Assembly (NCBI GenBank): GCA_023055355.1
Contig: JALJCS010000001.1
Span: forward strand, 94,907,381-94,971,380
DNA: 64,000 nucleotides
Origin: Agelaius tricolor
Lineage: Eukaryota > Chordata > Aves > Passeriformes > Icteridae
Reading direction: 5' to 3'
The position numbers and the translations under genes were made by a program. Position 1 is the first letter of the stretch. Each line of letters opens with the position of its first letter. A model generated the notes under the pieces. The model did not search any database. It had not been told where the DNA came from and saw nothing but the letters and a program-made list of their open reading frames with translations. Positions 38,321 to 50,600 of this stretch are shown piece after piece.

Positions 38321-40449
38321 GGTCTGGATGGAGAAGTGTAGTCCATCTCTAGCAGTCTCCATGCAAATCCATAAGAAAGAAGAATGCCTTTTAAATCATA
38401 AAATTATTTAGGAACTTGGAAGTAGAAATACACTCTGAAAGCAAGAAAGAAAGTTTCTTTTAGTAGTTCTACAGGCTGTTTGTGGCAACTCAGCTGCAAG
38501 CCTTTTACTCTTCTCTTGAAGCTTTAAAAAAAATGAAATATAGATGAAGGTCACTTTTTATTACATCTTCCCTCATTGTCAATAGGTTTATTTCTTTCTG
38601 CTTTTACTGCTAAGAAACTGACAGTCTCAGCAACAGAGATAGTAAAACACTTGTATTTCCCTTACTATACTGTAAGATTTTTAACAGATGGGCAAGAAAG
38701 TGAAGGGGGCTCTTGATTCATCACAGGATAGATTTAGGAAGAGATACCAAAACACAACCTTCACTTATCCTCTAATTTAAGGACTCACATGAAAGGAAAG
38801 CAACCAAGAACTGAGAGACAAGAATGACTGCATATAAGAAAAGTCCCCTGACTGGGAAAAGGAACCTCCTACTTGTCTTTGCTCCAGAGCCATCCACACT
38901 CCTCCCAGAAAGCCCTGAATGCAAATCAGATGTAACTGCACCTTTTGCTATTAAGATTAAAGCAAACACCTCTCCCTTCCAGAACAATAGGGGTGCATGC
39001 TTAACATGGGCACTCTTTTTTTTTTTTTATTTGACAAGTGTTTTCCCAGTGAAGTTTCACTTCTTTTTTCATGTGCTCCTGGAGGTCTATCATCCATGCA
39101 TGTGCATAGGTATGCTGAGAAAGTATTTGCATTTGTGCCTCAGAGGGGTAAGTCAGACCCTATTAAAAAGCTAGATTTTTTTTAATCCTACTATTTTGCT
39201 TTTCTTTGTGGCATGGAAAATTTTCTCCCTTGACAACACACAAATAGTATAAAAAAAACCCAACATAAACAAGCCCTTTCATCTTTATGATTAAATCATG
39301 CTTTCTTCTCTCAGCTACAGAACAGAATCAGTAAAAAATTCAAAACTTGTAACTAGAGTTGTAACAAGGAAAGTACCCAAATGTAAGTAAAATCAAACAG
39401 AAAGCAAAACAGATTCCTTCCTCTCTTCTGCTGATTACAGTTGTCACATTTCTGGAAAGGGAAAAATTGTCCTGAGGTAGTAGCAGCCAAGTCCTGAAGG
39501 GCTAAAACCATATAATATGTATATTTGTATGCACAGGGCTGCAGTGCCCCAAATGCCTTGACATGGCACATCCAATGAGAGTTGTTACAAAAGGCTAATA
39601 GTTTAACTGCATTTACATACTGCAATGGATATTATAAATATTTAAAGGAACAACAGAGTCTCTTTCCAACCTTTGAACTGCTTAATGCATTATCATGAAA
39701 ATCCTTCCCATGATGGGCAGAAGTTTCTCCAGTGCTGAAAGTAGTTGAGTTTATAGCTCTGCAGTTAAGAAATCCAGCTAAAATATACAGAAAGGAAAGT
39801 ACATAGTGCAGCATAGGAGATCTGTTATAGGTCTGCTAACAACATCAGATGCTGAAAAGTGCAGCAAGATTCCAAGAAAAAGTGAACCTAGAAAGTTAGA
39901 TTGAACAAAAAGTGACTGCAAATATCTGATAAGTATGCTTTCTGTTTCCATAGCAACTTGCATCAAAGAAATGGAAAGCACTTTAAACATCAATCACTTT
40001 ACCCTCAACAGTACCATGTGGAAGGCAAAATATATATTAGAAGAAGTAAAATTGCTTCCTGGTGATTGCTAGGCTGTATTTTAGAAGTCCTTCTTGCTAC
40101 CTCTGCACTAACTTCCTCATTAACATTCAGATTTTCAATCTGTCTTTTTCATGTTCTCTCACATAGATTGTTACCTAAGAGGAGTGATCAGAGACATTGG
40201 GATAAAGAATGAAGATCTTGGGAAGTGATGAATTTAGCTATTATTGAACACCAGAACCATATAGCAACATCTAAGCAATCTTATCTCACTGCAAGAAAGT
40301 CTCTGCAATGGCAAATGCCAGAACAACAGTGGCCTCTTTCATCAAGAATTTTGCCAAAGGACTTGTACAAAACCCTCATTCTGGCTCTCTACACTACGCA
40401 GGTACAGCATGCATGTAATGCCCAGTGGGTAGGCACCACAACCCAGAAT

Positions 40450-42430
40450 GTGCCTGTAAATGATGGGTGGGTGGCTTTAAAATATTTTTAAAATAACTTT
40501 ATAGAGTCAGTATGTCTAGAGATAAAAGAGAAACCTAGAAGCTCTTCAATTAGTATGTGTGACATGCCTGTCCCCAACTAAAGAAAATAAGGTCAGCCTA
40601 GTTCTTCCTGCTCTTGAATTTTAGGAGTTGGGGAATCTAAAGCCTGACAATAATTTTTCTGCTCTGGAGCCCACACAGACTGAAATTGAAATAGTCATCT
40701 ATTGGCAAAAATTTGTGGTAAATCTTTATGCTTTCTTTTATTATTCAGATGGCTTGGCTGGCTGGAATGAAAGTGAAGATGACAGGACTTTGGTCTCTGG
40801 AGAGAGAAGATCTCATTGTAAGATTGCATATTGCACCACCTCCACCAAGGTTAGAGCTGGTCATGGCCAGTAAATTACCTCCCTTCCACCATCTGTAACC
40901 AGGTTTCTTTGCTAGAGAGAAGAAGGTTAGAGTTAGACCACAGGAGCCTAAAGACTAATGAGAAGTTTTTGTGTTTTGAATGGCTCTAAGAATTTTTGAG
41001 GAATACAAAGGCCCTTTCATACAGTATTGCATATCCACTTTTCCAGAAGAGGGGGGTCCTCTAAATAAATTCAAGCTGACAGCTAGTGTTAGCATTTGGG
41101 ATCTAACAATTTAAGATTTTGGCTGAATGGCATTTCAGAGTTCAAATGTAAGTAGATGCCTATGATGAGCAGTATTTTAATGGGTTTACTACTCACAATG
41201 GATCCTTGTGATAGAATGAACTTGAAAGTAAGAGTTAGGGCTTGGATTTTTAAATCTAAAAACTGAAGAGTTCCTTTTTTTGCTGTCTGCTAAATGGCTC
41301 TGACTGATGGCAAGAAGGCAGGTGCCACCTTCAGTATTAACTGTTTCAGAAAAGATGGATTCTCTTGACTAGAATGGAAAGGTTAAAGTTAGGAATGGTG
41401 TCAGGATTTGCTAATCCAAAGGGAAAAAATTGTAGGTCTGTAGAGTTAGGCAAAAATTTTGTGTCAACTCTAGGCAATATGAGATGAATTTTTCATTGCT
41501 GGGGTAGCTCCCCTGTACTTAATTGCACTAAGATTTAGAACAAAGTAATATAAAATATAAAATACACTCTTTGCTGAACGATAATGGGCCTGAGAGCAGG
41601 AACAGGTAAGGTATTTCTTAAGTCCCATATCTTATGTACATATTTTCTGAGAAGATGGAACCCTGGGCTATAATTAAGGTTAGAGTTAGGGCTACTGGTT
41701 GTATGTCAAAAGCAGGGATCCTGACTTAATGCTCGGTGCTGCATGTCCCATGGTGAAGAACTTCACTGCTGCTGTCACTTGTGGCTGATTATTTATGCTT
41801 CCTTTCACTACTCAGGTAGTTCTGCTAGCTATAATGAAGGCAAGAGCTGGTTAAAGATTCAAAACTCACCGGCTGAAGAAATTATCTCCTTGAACTCTGT
41901 GAGCAACAGAGGTTTTGTTGTGTATTCCACAGAGCTGCTATACTAAACAGATATTGTTTCAGCAAACCAAGTTATGCCCACTATATTAAATCTCATATTT
42001 AAGGCTGAATAAATGGATCTAATTCTGTAATTAGTTAAAAGTTTAGATAGCAAGGCAGATATCAGAAGTTGCTCTCAAAATAAGGAATGAAAGTCACCTG
42101 GCTTCTTTTTAGCTATGAGATGTCTCTGAGCAAAGGAAAGTTTTTGGAGAAAAATATTTCTCAAGTAATTGCCAAACACTGTTGAGTACTGCTGTTTTCT
42201 TGGGTTCCTTGCAAGCTGTTAGGTCTTGTTCAGGTAGGAGCTTCTTAGCTAGATATACATCAAACCTTTGTTTTAATTTTGATTTTAGAGGAAACAGGTA
42301 ATTATCATTTCAGGGTTTTTACCAGCTTTCAGCCCCTGCTTAATACTAAGGAAAAAAGAACAAATCATTCTCAGAGATTGAGTATGCTGTAACCTACAGG
42401 TCAGGGGAATGCACTCTAGTTTATGGTATT
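40450..42430 (+). repeat. Degenerate tandem array, period about 150 bp
   Basis: A recurring core, best version ctagaatgaaggttagagtt followed by aggg, appears at regular spacing. Recognisable copies are near 40611, 40761, 40911, 41062, 41209, 41367, 41514, 41668, 41828, and more weakly 40454, 41978, 42113, 42247 and 42390. The steps are mostly 147-160 bp and shorten to about 135-145 bp at the right end. Sequence ahead of the core also recurs, for example 'tttatgctttcttttattattcag' near 40729 against the matching stretch near 41793 that ends in cactactcag. Units have diverged strongly, so this is an old satellite-like or minisatellite array, not a recent expansion. Short open frames at 40628-40873 and 41743-41946 are by-products. 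The weakest flanking copies may be coincidence. Confidence 0.7.
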
Positions 42431-43784
42431 GTAATGTTTAATAGCTTTTATTCAAAACTGATAACATTCTAGTGGTGTTTATTTGCTTAACTTATATAAC
42501 ACATGAAAATACATTAGCAAGAAATTAAGGTTTTATGTATGTTGATTTTTATAAACAACTTCAAAACCACATTGCTGTTATGTGGTTATGTTATGTTTTT
42601 CTTTTCAATTAAGGTTTTACCATGTTTGACCTGAGGATACCTGAAAACAAACATGAAGGAATAATCTTTGCCTTCATCACCAACCTTCCACAGAGGACAC
42701 CCAACAAACCATAGAGGAAAGAAGAAAAAATAAAGGAAGCATTCTTTAACTGCTTGCACATATTATTCCTATAAACTATTGCTCTGATCCGTCTATAGCA
42801 CCAAAGGGCTTTGTTATCTACTTCCATTCATAAAAGAAACATCTCAGTTAATCTGAATTATGAGTTATAGATATCACAGCCTTTCAGAAGAGAAAGCATT
42901 GATGTCACATGCAGTGATGATGTCACAGAAAATATCTCTGCCTTCTGTAATTGGGGAGATTACATCCAGCTTCTCTCCTGAGTGATCTTTAGTGAAGATA
43001 AGTTTAGAAACTGATCTCCAAGCTGTTTGGGAGAAGTTCAGAAGTTTACTGAGGTCTTAAAATTATAATTTTGTTTCATTTGGGTTGCTTTTGAACAAAA
43101 GTGTAATGATCACTGGAAGACAGGACACAACTGCTTAGATACAACCAAGACAATGTTCTACAGATGAGTATGTGCACAGATATATATTAAACAAACAGAT
43201 ATATATTAAACAAACAATCAAACAAACAGAATATCGGACCTCTTTTGTTATCTCCTGATGTCATTAATGAGAATTGAACCATGGGCATGCTAGGGCAAAG
43301 GAACCATCTGCTGTAGTTGAGGCTCTGGTTTCAGAAACAAAGTAAACAAGGAAAGAAAAACCTTTAGGGTTCATACCAGACTCAATCACATTTCTACAGG
43401 CTTCAGATGACTGATCTCAGCATTCTCTAAAGGCTGTTCTATTGGTGAAATTGCACAGGCCATAAGGAAGATCTATGCTGCATTTGCAAGTGAAATGAAT
43501 ACGCACAAAGCATGCTACACTTTTATCTTTGCAATTCATCATATTAAAACTAATCATGGCAGGTGTAATTATATAAGCGCCAAAAATAAATAAGGAAGCA
43601 AATAAATAAATAGCTCTCAAATTTTCCTAAGCATTCCGCTTTTCCTAAGCATAATAAATCTACGGGTTGGAGGAGAGGTTACAATCTTCAGAATAGCAGA
43701 AGATATTTTGGGAAGCAAATGCTAGTTAGGAAACCTGCTAAGATTCTCTTATCACAGCGAGAAAGGATAAGAAGGGACAAAAGA
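42431..43784. other. Non-coding DNA between two repeat arrays
   Basis: AT-rich sequence with one 19-bp duplication at 43177. No gene or transposon recognised. Confidence 0.5.
43177..43214 (+). repeat. 19-bp direct tandem duplication
   Basis: The unit cagatatatattaaacaaa occurs at 43177 and again at 43196 without a gap. It is followed by a CAAACAAA-rich tail. Confidence 0.93.
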
Positions 43785-44600
43785 ACAGGGGAGGGAGGAG
43801 GGGAGCAGGGGGAGGGAGGGAGGAAGAAAAGGAAGGAAGTGGCGGAAGGAAGTGGCGGAAGGAAGTGGCGGAAGTGGCGGAAGGAAGTGGCGGAAGGAAG
43901 TGGCGGAAGGAAGGAAGTGGCGGAAGGAAGTGGCGGAAGGAAGTGGCGGAAGGAAGGAAGTGGCGGAAGGAAGGAAGTGGCGGAAGGAAGGAAGTGGCGG
44001 AAGGAAGGAAGTGGCGGAAGGAAGTGGCGGAAGGAAGTGGCGGAAGGAAGTGGCGGAAGGAAGTGGCGGAAGGAAGTGGCGGAAGGAAGGAAGGAAGGAA
44101 GGAAGGAAGGAAGGAAGGAAGGAAGGAAGGAAGGAAGGAAGGAAGGAAGTGGCGGAAGGAAGTGGCGGAAGGAAGGAAGGAAGGAAGGAAGTGGCGGAAG
44201 GAAGTGGCGGAAGGAAGTGGCGGAAGGAAGGAAGGAAGTGGCGGAAGGAAGGAAGGAAGTGGCGGAAGGAAGGAAGGAAGGAAGGAAGGAAGGAAGGAAG
44301 GAAGGAAGGAAGGAAGGAAGGAAGGAAGGAAGGAAGGAAGGAAGGAAGTGGCGGAAGGAAGTGGCGGAAGGAAGGAAGTGGCGGAAGGAAGGAAGTGGCG
44401 GAAGGAAGGAAGTGGCGGAAGGAAGTGGCGGAAGGAAGTGGCGGAAGGAAGTGGCGGAAGGAAGTGGCGGAAGGAAGGAAGTGGCGGAAGGAAGGAAGTG
44501 GCGGAAGGAAGGAAGTGGCGGAAGGAAGGAAGGAAGGAAGGAAGGAAGGAAGGAAGGAAGGAAGGAAGGAAGGAAGGAAGGAAGGAAGGAAGGAAGGAAA
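43785..44600 (+). repeat. Compound GGAA/GAAG array with GTGGCGG interruptions
   Basis: After a GA-rich lead-in with GGGAGG runs (43785-43835), the + strand is built from GGAA tetranucleotides and the repeated 10-mer GTGGCGGAAG up to 44600. Pure tetranucleotide runs lie at about 44083-44147, 44268-44348 and 44520-44599; between them GTGGCGG recurs every 10, 14 or 18 bp. The interruption is GTGGCGG throughout, not GGGGCGG as in most of the array at 1141-1744. Long open frames in several frames (294, 259, 277 and 313 codons) are artefacts of the 4-bp period and show only RKEG/EVAEGSGG or FLPS-type repeats. Confidence 0.97.
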
Positions 44601-47600
44601 TGACTTTACTGTCAGCAGCATACCTCTGTAGTATATTCCAAACTCAATTTTGTTTTTTACAGGTTGAGTCAACTCTATTCCAGCTGCAAACATTGTGACA
44701 ATAGCAAGTTATTTCCCAGACTGAGGGTGACTACTCCACGCTACATTAGTGAACAGAGTAAAGTCCTCCAAACACCTCACTTAAATCCATATCTACTTGG
44801 TAGTGGCTTTTGCAGTTCACACTGAGTACAAATTTAAACAGCATATCTTCATGTAATCATTGGATGTTCTGAAACAGCAACTGCTATGAGAGGGGGGCTC
44901 TACTCTTTGAGAGAAAGGGAAACAACATCTTGAAAGTGGAAAGACAAATTTTCGTCGTTGCAAAAGGACAATTACTGCACCTACATCAAATGACAAAGTT
45001 ATACCTTTTAAAATTAATTTTCTTTCCCTATAACTATGGTTAGAAGCTATGGATTTGAAAAAAATACCTGTAATCCTTCACAAGGAAAACTGTATTTAAG
45101 GCAATGGAGAGTTTTTTTCTTTTAAACTTACTGTCCCTATGTATTAAGAACTTCATTAGAGTGGATACAAAGAAATGTGGAAGAGTCTCTGCCACCAAGG
45201 GGTTTATAAACAGGAATATTTCACTGTTGCTTTTCTCATTCATAGTATTGTACAGGGAGCAAGCTCCTATTTTTTTTTTCCCTATCTGTTGTTTTGCTGG
45301 CATACACTGAATTTTCACAATAAGTGAGAAGACTGAAGCATGAAGTTACATGCTGCAAAGTGGCAGTGAGAAGAGCCATGTGTCATATTGTGTATCTTGA
45401 TCACATTATTTCTAAAGTAAAAACATTCAGGTGATTCAAGGAACTATTCTGGCAGGGGTGTCACTGAGCAAGTATGGTCCATGGTCTGTCAGATAAACAC
45501 AAAATTATTGTGTCAGATTTTCATCAAGATTTCTTCCACATATATATATACATATAAAAAGGTAATTTTAAACACTGCTTTCATTGGAGTCAAAGTCACA
45601 AGAGAAGATGTTTCCTCTGACTCCTTTTAGAACTTGGATGTAGACTGAAATGCCTAAAATAGATCATATATTGTGATCCAAGGTTATTTGAATGCAAAAG
45701 ATCAGCAGTTTGCTGCTTTCTTTCCTTGTGAAATTCCCTGCACCAGAGCAAGATGTTGTAGAAAGAAATTATGATATTAGAAGGATACCTTTCTGAAATG
45801 TATGATGCCCCTGAAAATATGCGACTACAGCATTTTGGAGGTAATAGTGAAAGTAATAGTGTTCAATATCAACAAGAAGACATTCTGAAAGATAACAGCA
45901 CATCACAGCACAGAAAGAGCTTTAGGATTTTCTGAATATTGATAGCCATTTATCTGGACCCAGAGTTTTCCTGGTATCTAAAGACATACACCTTTGAAAT
46001 AAAGATAAAATTTCTAGGATGATAGACATTATAGACCCTAATAGCTGATCATAACTACAAAATATGCCTGCATCCCCAAACCACGGAATTACATATGTTA
46101 CCAGAAAATCCTTAGCTTCTCCAAACTTCAAGAAATATATTAAGACAACTATTTAAAATACTAAATATCTTCAGGCTGAGATCTTCAAAGTTCAAGAATC
46201 TGTTAGATTTTTCATGCTTAGCAGTTAACACCCACCACTGCAACCAGTAAGTAAAAAGCTTGAAAAACATATTTTTCAATCAAATATATGTCTGGTATGC
46301 CATCATTACATTTCCTGATGCTGCCTACAAATCTGTTTGGTTCTCTTGGAATATATATTTCCACAGTTTTTTCACAAGAAAAATATGAGACTCAAATCTG
46401 ACCTTTTTATAAGTCTTAAAGAAACTTAAGAATATTGCTCACCCTGTCAGAACTAAATTAATTACTGCAAAACTTGAAGCTGGATAGTAGTTTTCAAATT
46501 ATGAATATTTACTGGTTGTCAATATATTTAGATGTTTTATGAAAGCAATAAGTTTTCCATGGAGATAGAAATAATTACAGTGTTTTCTGTCCAGAGTTGT
46601 ATAAGTTACTTGATCTGAATGCTAAATTTATAAACCTAGTGATGATTCTTTGCTTTTGGATTTAACTTTTCATTTCCTATTGCTCATCATGGTAGTCAGT
46701 ATTGCTCACTGGGAACTAAGTTGTGCCTGAATATCTGCAGATGAAGGAATGTAGGAGAGAGATGAATGTCTTACTTATGGTAACCACCCAGGTTGAGCAT
46801 TAATCCCCAGTATGCAAATTGCAGCGTTAAATATCATCTGTACTAATCATTGTATCTGAGGTTGACTGAACTGAAATTAATCTGTGGTATGTTGTGACAC
46901 ATTACTGCTCAGTGGCAGCTTACTTCAGATGAGAACTCTCATTACATGCTTCTGTCTCACATAAATAACCAGAGAGTCTTGTCTGTGTAACCCTCACTTT
47001 TCCTAACTTTGTTCATTCTTTAGTAAGGTAATATCTCTGGCACTATTACCTTACTAAATAAATACTGATTAAATTGGGACAAGTAAAGGCTGGATTTTTA
47101 TTAATTTTCTCAATATCTTGTTGATACATTCACAGGATATTTTCTAGATCATCAACTGATTTGATGACTATTATTTAATAATAATAATATTACTGATCTT
47201 TTTATTTAGGATACATGAGCCTCATGGTTGTGCAAATAACATAAAAAATATTTGTTTTGAAGTTTGTAAAAGTAGAAACTGTTGGTGTTTGCTAAACATT
47301 CACTTTTAAAGGCCCTGGATCAAAATTTCAAAATACAATCTATCTGCTCATGATTAACCTTCTTTAGGACTTGCTGCACAGTAAAATAACCTCTGGGTAT
47401 ATATTAGTTTGTCAGGCAATTTCATGCCTCCAAATTACACACAATGAAATTTTTGAGCACTGCAAACTTTTATACCAAAAAACCCCCACATGTGATTGCA
47501 TTCTACTTTTGAGTTTTTAAAATAAGTTCAACCAAATGTCACCATTTGTTTTAGCCAGTTACTGGCTAATAATACTACTAATAAATAATTAATAATAATT

Positions 47601-50600
47601 AATGAATAACACTAATAATTAATATTAGGCAGCCTCCAGTTTGCATCAGATATGTTTGAAGAATGCAAGATTGGGCACACTCCAATGATTTAATTATGTA
47701 AACAGTAACATAACAGCAGACAGAGGAAGAAATTAATCTAATGTCTTTTATGTCTCTCTTTTTTCCATTTCTAAATTTTGATATACTAGTACACACTAGA
47801 AGAATCCCCTGTCTCTGTTCATAGACCCTTCCTTACCTGCTGAGGCCAAAATATATGGTGACACTCAAAAGGCAGTAAATGTGTGCCCCTACCATGCCCA
47901 ATATTGCTCTCAGGTCTCCCTGGGAAGAGAGAAGGTGCTTTGGTAGGGCTCCTGGTGGTTCCTTGAGGAGAGAGGGAAACCTTAGGTGACTGCAGCCAGC
48001 CCATAACTCCTACAGTGTGGTGCCCTTTCACTCCCCCCCAGCTGCAGCTGCTTTACATTCTTTTAACCCACTATGGCTCTCAAAAGGCAACTGGTTGAGA
48101 AGCCCAAAAGTTTGAGACTGCTGCTTTTTCTTGTCAGGGGAAGAGGTTTCCTGTAGAGCTGACTGCCTTTGTTTAAAGGCTCTCTCTCCAAACTGACATA
48201 CAGGAGGAGGTTGCCCCTAGATATTATCCTTTGCTCTTTTTATCCTTGTCCTCTCAATTTTATGTTACTAAGGTTGATTACCACAGTAAAACATGCAAAA
48301 TATGAAACATTCCGGTACAGCAGTGCTGAATCAAAATCCCAAAGGTGTCTGCTATGTCATAAGCAACCTGTCCAGAAAAAAAATAATTGAGCATACAGAA
48401 ACTCGTGTAAAATCAGCTCAAGATAAACCTAATCACAGCTGTGCTTGCACTCCTCTACTGTATAAATTCAGGCTGATCAAATGAATTAATCAGGACACCA
48501 CAGGCTCCTTCCCTATGTGGCACTGACTAGTGAATGAGCATGACCTGGCAGGGATGAGGGCCACTAAGAAGCCTCCTCAGAAAGAAGCTTCCTGTAAAAC
48601 ATGGACCAAAGTTTTAGGCTCCTCAGAAGATCTCCACTGGAGTCTTTTCAGGCTCTGTCTTCTATGAATGCGTCAGCGGGTGCTGCACTGGCATTTGGCC
48701 AGTGCCTATGCCTTATGGCTTGGATTGCAGAGCACATGAGCATAGTTAGTGCTACTTAAGAGAACAATAACTAATCAGTTTAAGGAAGAGATGATAATGC
48801 TTTCTGTAATTGAATGCATGCTTTACTCTCTTACCTAATCACATCCTCCTTTTTTCTCAAGAACACAGGAACACTTCACTGGAAACTGAATGGAGATGAA
48901 AATATAAAGTGGAATGAGAGCTGGATTTAAAGCTCATGTATAATCAAGCTGTATGTATGAGATGAAGGCTCAGTTCAGTCTCCTCCCCTCTTCCCTGCTC
49001 AGCGGGTGCTGACATAAGAGTAGAATTTATTGCATAGTAACTATACCACAATTTCTATTTGCAGTAGTCCCCTTTCAAGTTATAACATTAAGAAATAATG
49101 TTTCAGGGCCAGATGTGTTATTTAATCACTCCTCCCCACTCTCCATTTTTGTGAACATTGTTAGAAAAACAAGATGGTGAATAACAAATTAACATAAGGC
49201 CCTGACCTGGATTTTGAGGGAGAAGTTTTTTATTACCTGTCCTTCTTTTCTGTAATTTTCTCATAGTTTCAGGATTCAGAAGGCATGAGTTCAGGAAACG
49301 GTGATTTAAGAGCATTCATGCTTTCATGTAATATTCTGAACTTGCTTTATGAAACCCATCTCAGGGGTTAATCTCCTTCAATATATACAACAGGAGGAAG
49401 CTGTGTACTGATTTTGACTTTGGTGGTCACCTATGGGACTGTCCATCCTAGAGTCTGCATGCATAAAGAAAAGTGTTTGAAGACCTAAAAACTGAAAATC
49501 AGGTATGCCACTGTTTGCTAGCCTATTTTAAATTCAGTTTCCTTATTTTCAAGGGTTGGAAGGATAGGATGGGCAGGTACATAATGTCCATCAACCTGAA
49601 AATGCAATAAACAAACAATAGCCAGGCTATGCCTGCTTTTTGCACTGATTGAAAAACCCAAACAAATATCCCCCAGCCTGGAAAAGTTAAAAAAAAAAAC
49701 AAAAAACCAACTAAACAAACAAAAACCTCAGCTTATATGAAATCCTATTTTTCTTTCATCCCCAGAGAAGGAGAAATTCTTTCTCCAGCTCTCTGCAGAA
49801 CAATTATCTATGAATTGAGGGAGCTTTTATGAAGTAAAAGCATTAATTGCTATTTCTGGAGCTCCTAAACCTTCTCCTTGTGAACAGTGCTTTAGAGCAA
49901 AATACCTTTCTATAAAATTTGTAATTAATTGGATCTTTGTGATTTTAGTTCAGGCCATAAAGAATCAAAAAGGTCTTGGTCTTTTTGACACTCCAGGAAG
50001 AAACGGAGACAGGGAAACATTCAATGTTTAGCAAAAGCAAAGAAATAGACAAAAGGATATAATTTCTTTGATGTTATGCACAGCAGAAACTATCCTGTGA
50101 GCTGCCCATGAAGTGTTGTGAAGATACAATACATCCAGCAAACATCAGTAAGAACGGGAAGTTTCCTTTAATCTTCTTGTCAGGTGGTGTGTTCAATTAG
50201 CTGCATATGATCTGACACAATATCAGGTTCTGTGAGTTAAGGGCTTAATAAACAAGCCAAAATGTGCAGTGGCATCAGAACTACTCTTAGGGCACAGTCT
50301 CCAGACAGCAGGTACATTTCTGAAGGTTGGTGTGACATTTTTAGCAGCACAATAGGCAAGTGATGCCAAAGATGCTGCATCAAGACAAAGAGGAGCATAT
50401 GAAGAGGCTCAGAGATAAAACACTAAAATAAATATTTTCTCACTAATAATATTGCATTTAAAGAAACAAGTATGAGAAAAAGGTCTGTGTTTGGCCCAGT
50501 GCAGTGAACCAGTTCAGGAAATCCTGCTCTGATTAAGTTCCAAAATGTATGAATTAAATCAGTTTGAGGCATGGCAGAGAGCCTCCCACTCCCACAGCAG

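Larger units (their letters stand above)
27551..40449. other. Non-coding DNA, no gene recognised
   Basis: Almost 13 kb of AT-rich, mostly complex sequence. Apart from a doubtful old CR1 remnant near 32415 and a T run near 38296, I recognised no repeat. Open frames are all under 117 codons and without recognisable domains. A minus-strand frame at 27859-28071 ends in a plausible GTAAG splice donor at 27904-27908 and lies in locally GC-richer DNA; it is discussed as a finding but not called as a gene. Confidence 0.45.

Noticed and set aside
43262..43290. Minus-strand ggttcaattctc, a tRNA B-box-like word
   Set aside because: No A-box at the right distance and no cloverleaf arms could be drawn around it.
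43719..44698. Open frames of 259-313 codons over the second purine array, the longest in the window
   Set aside because: Same artefact: four overlapping frames on two strands are open together, with only tandem-repeat peptides and no domain.
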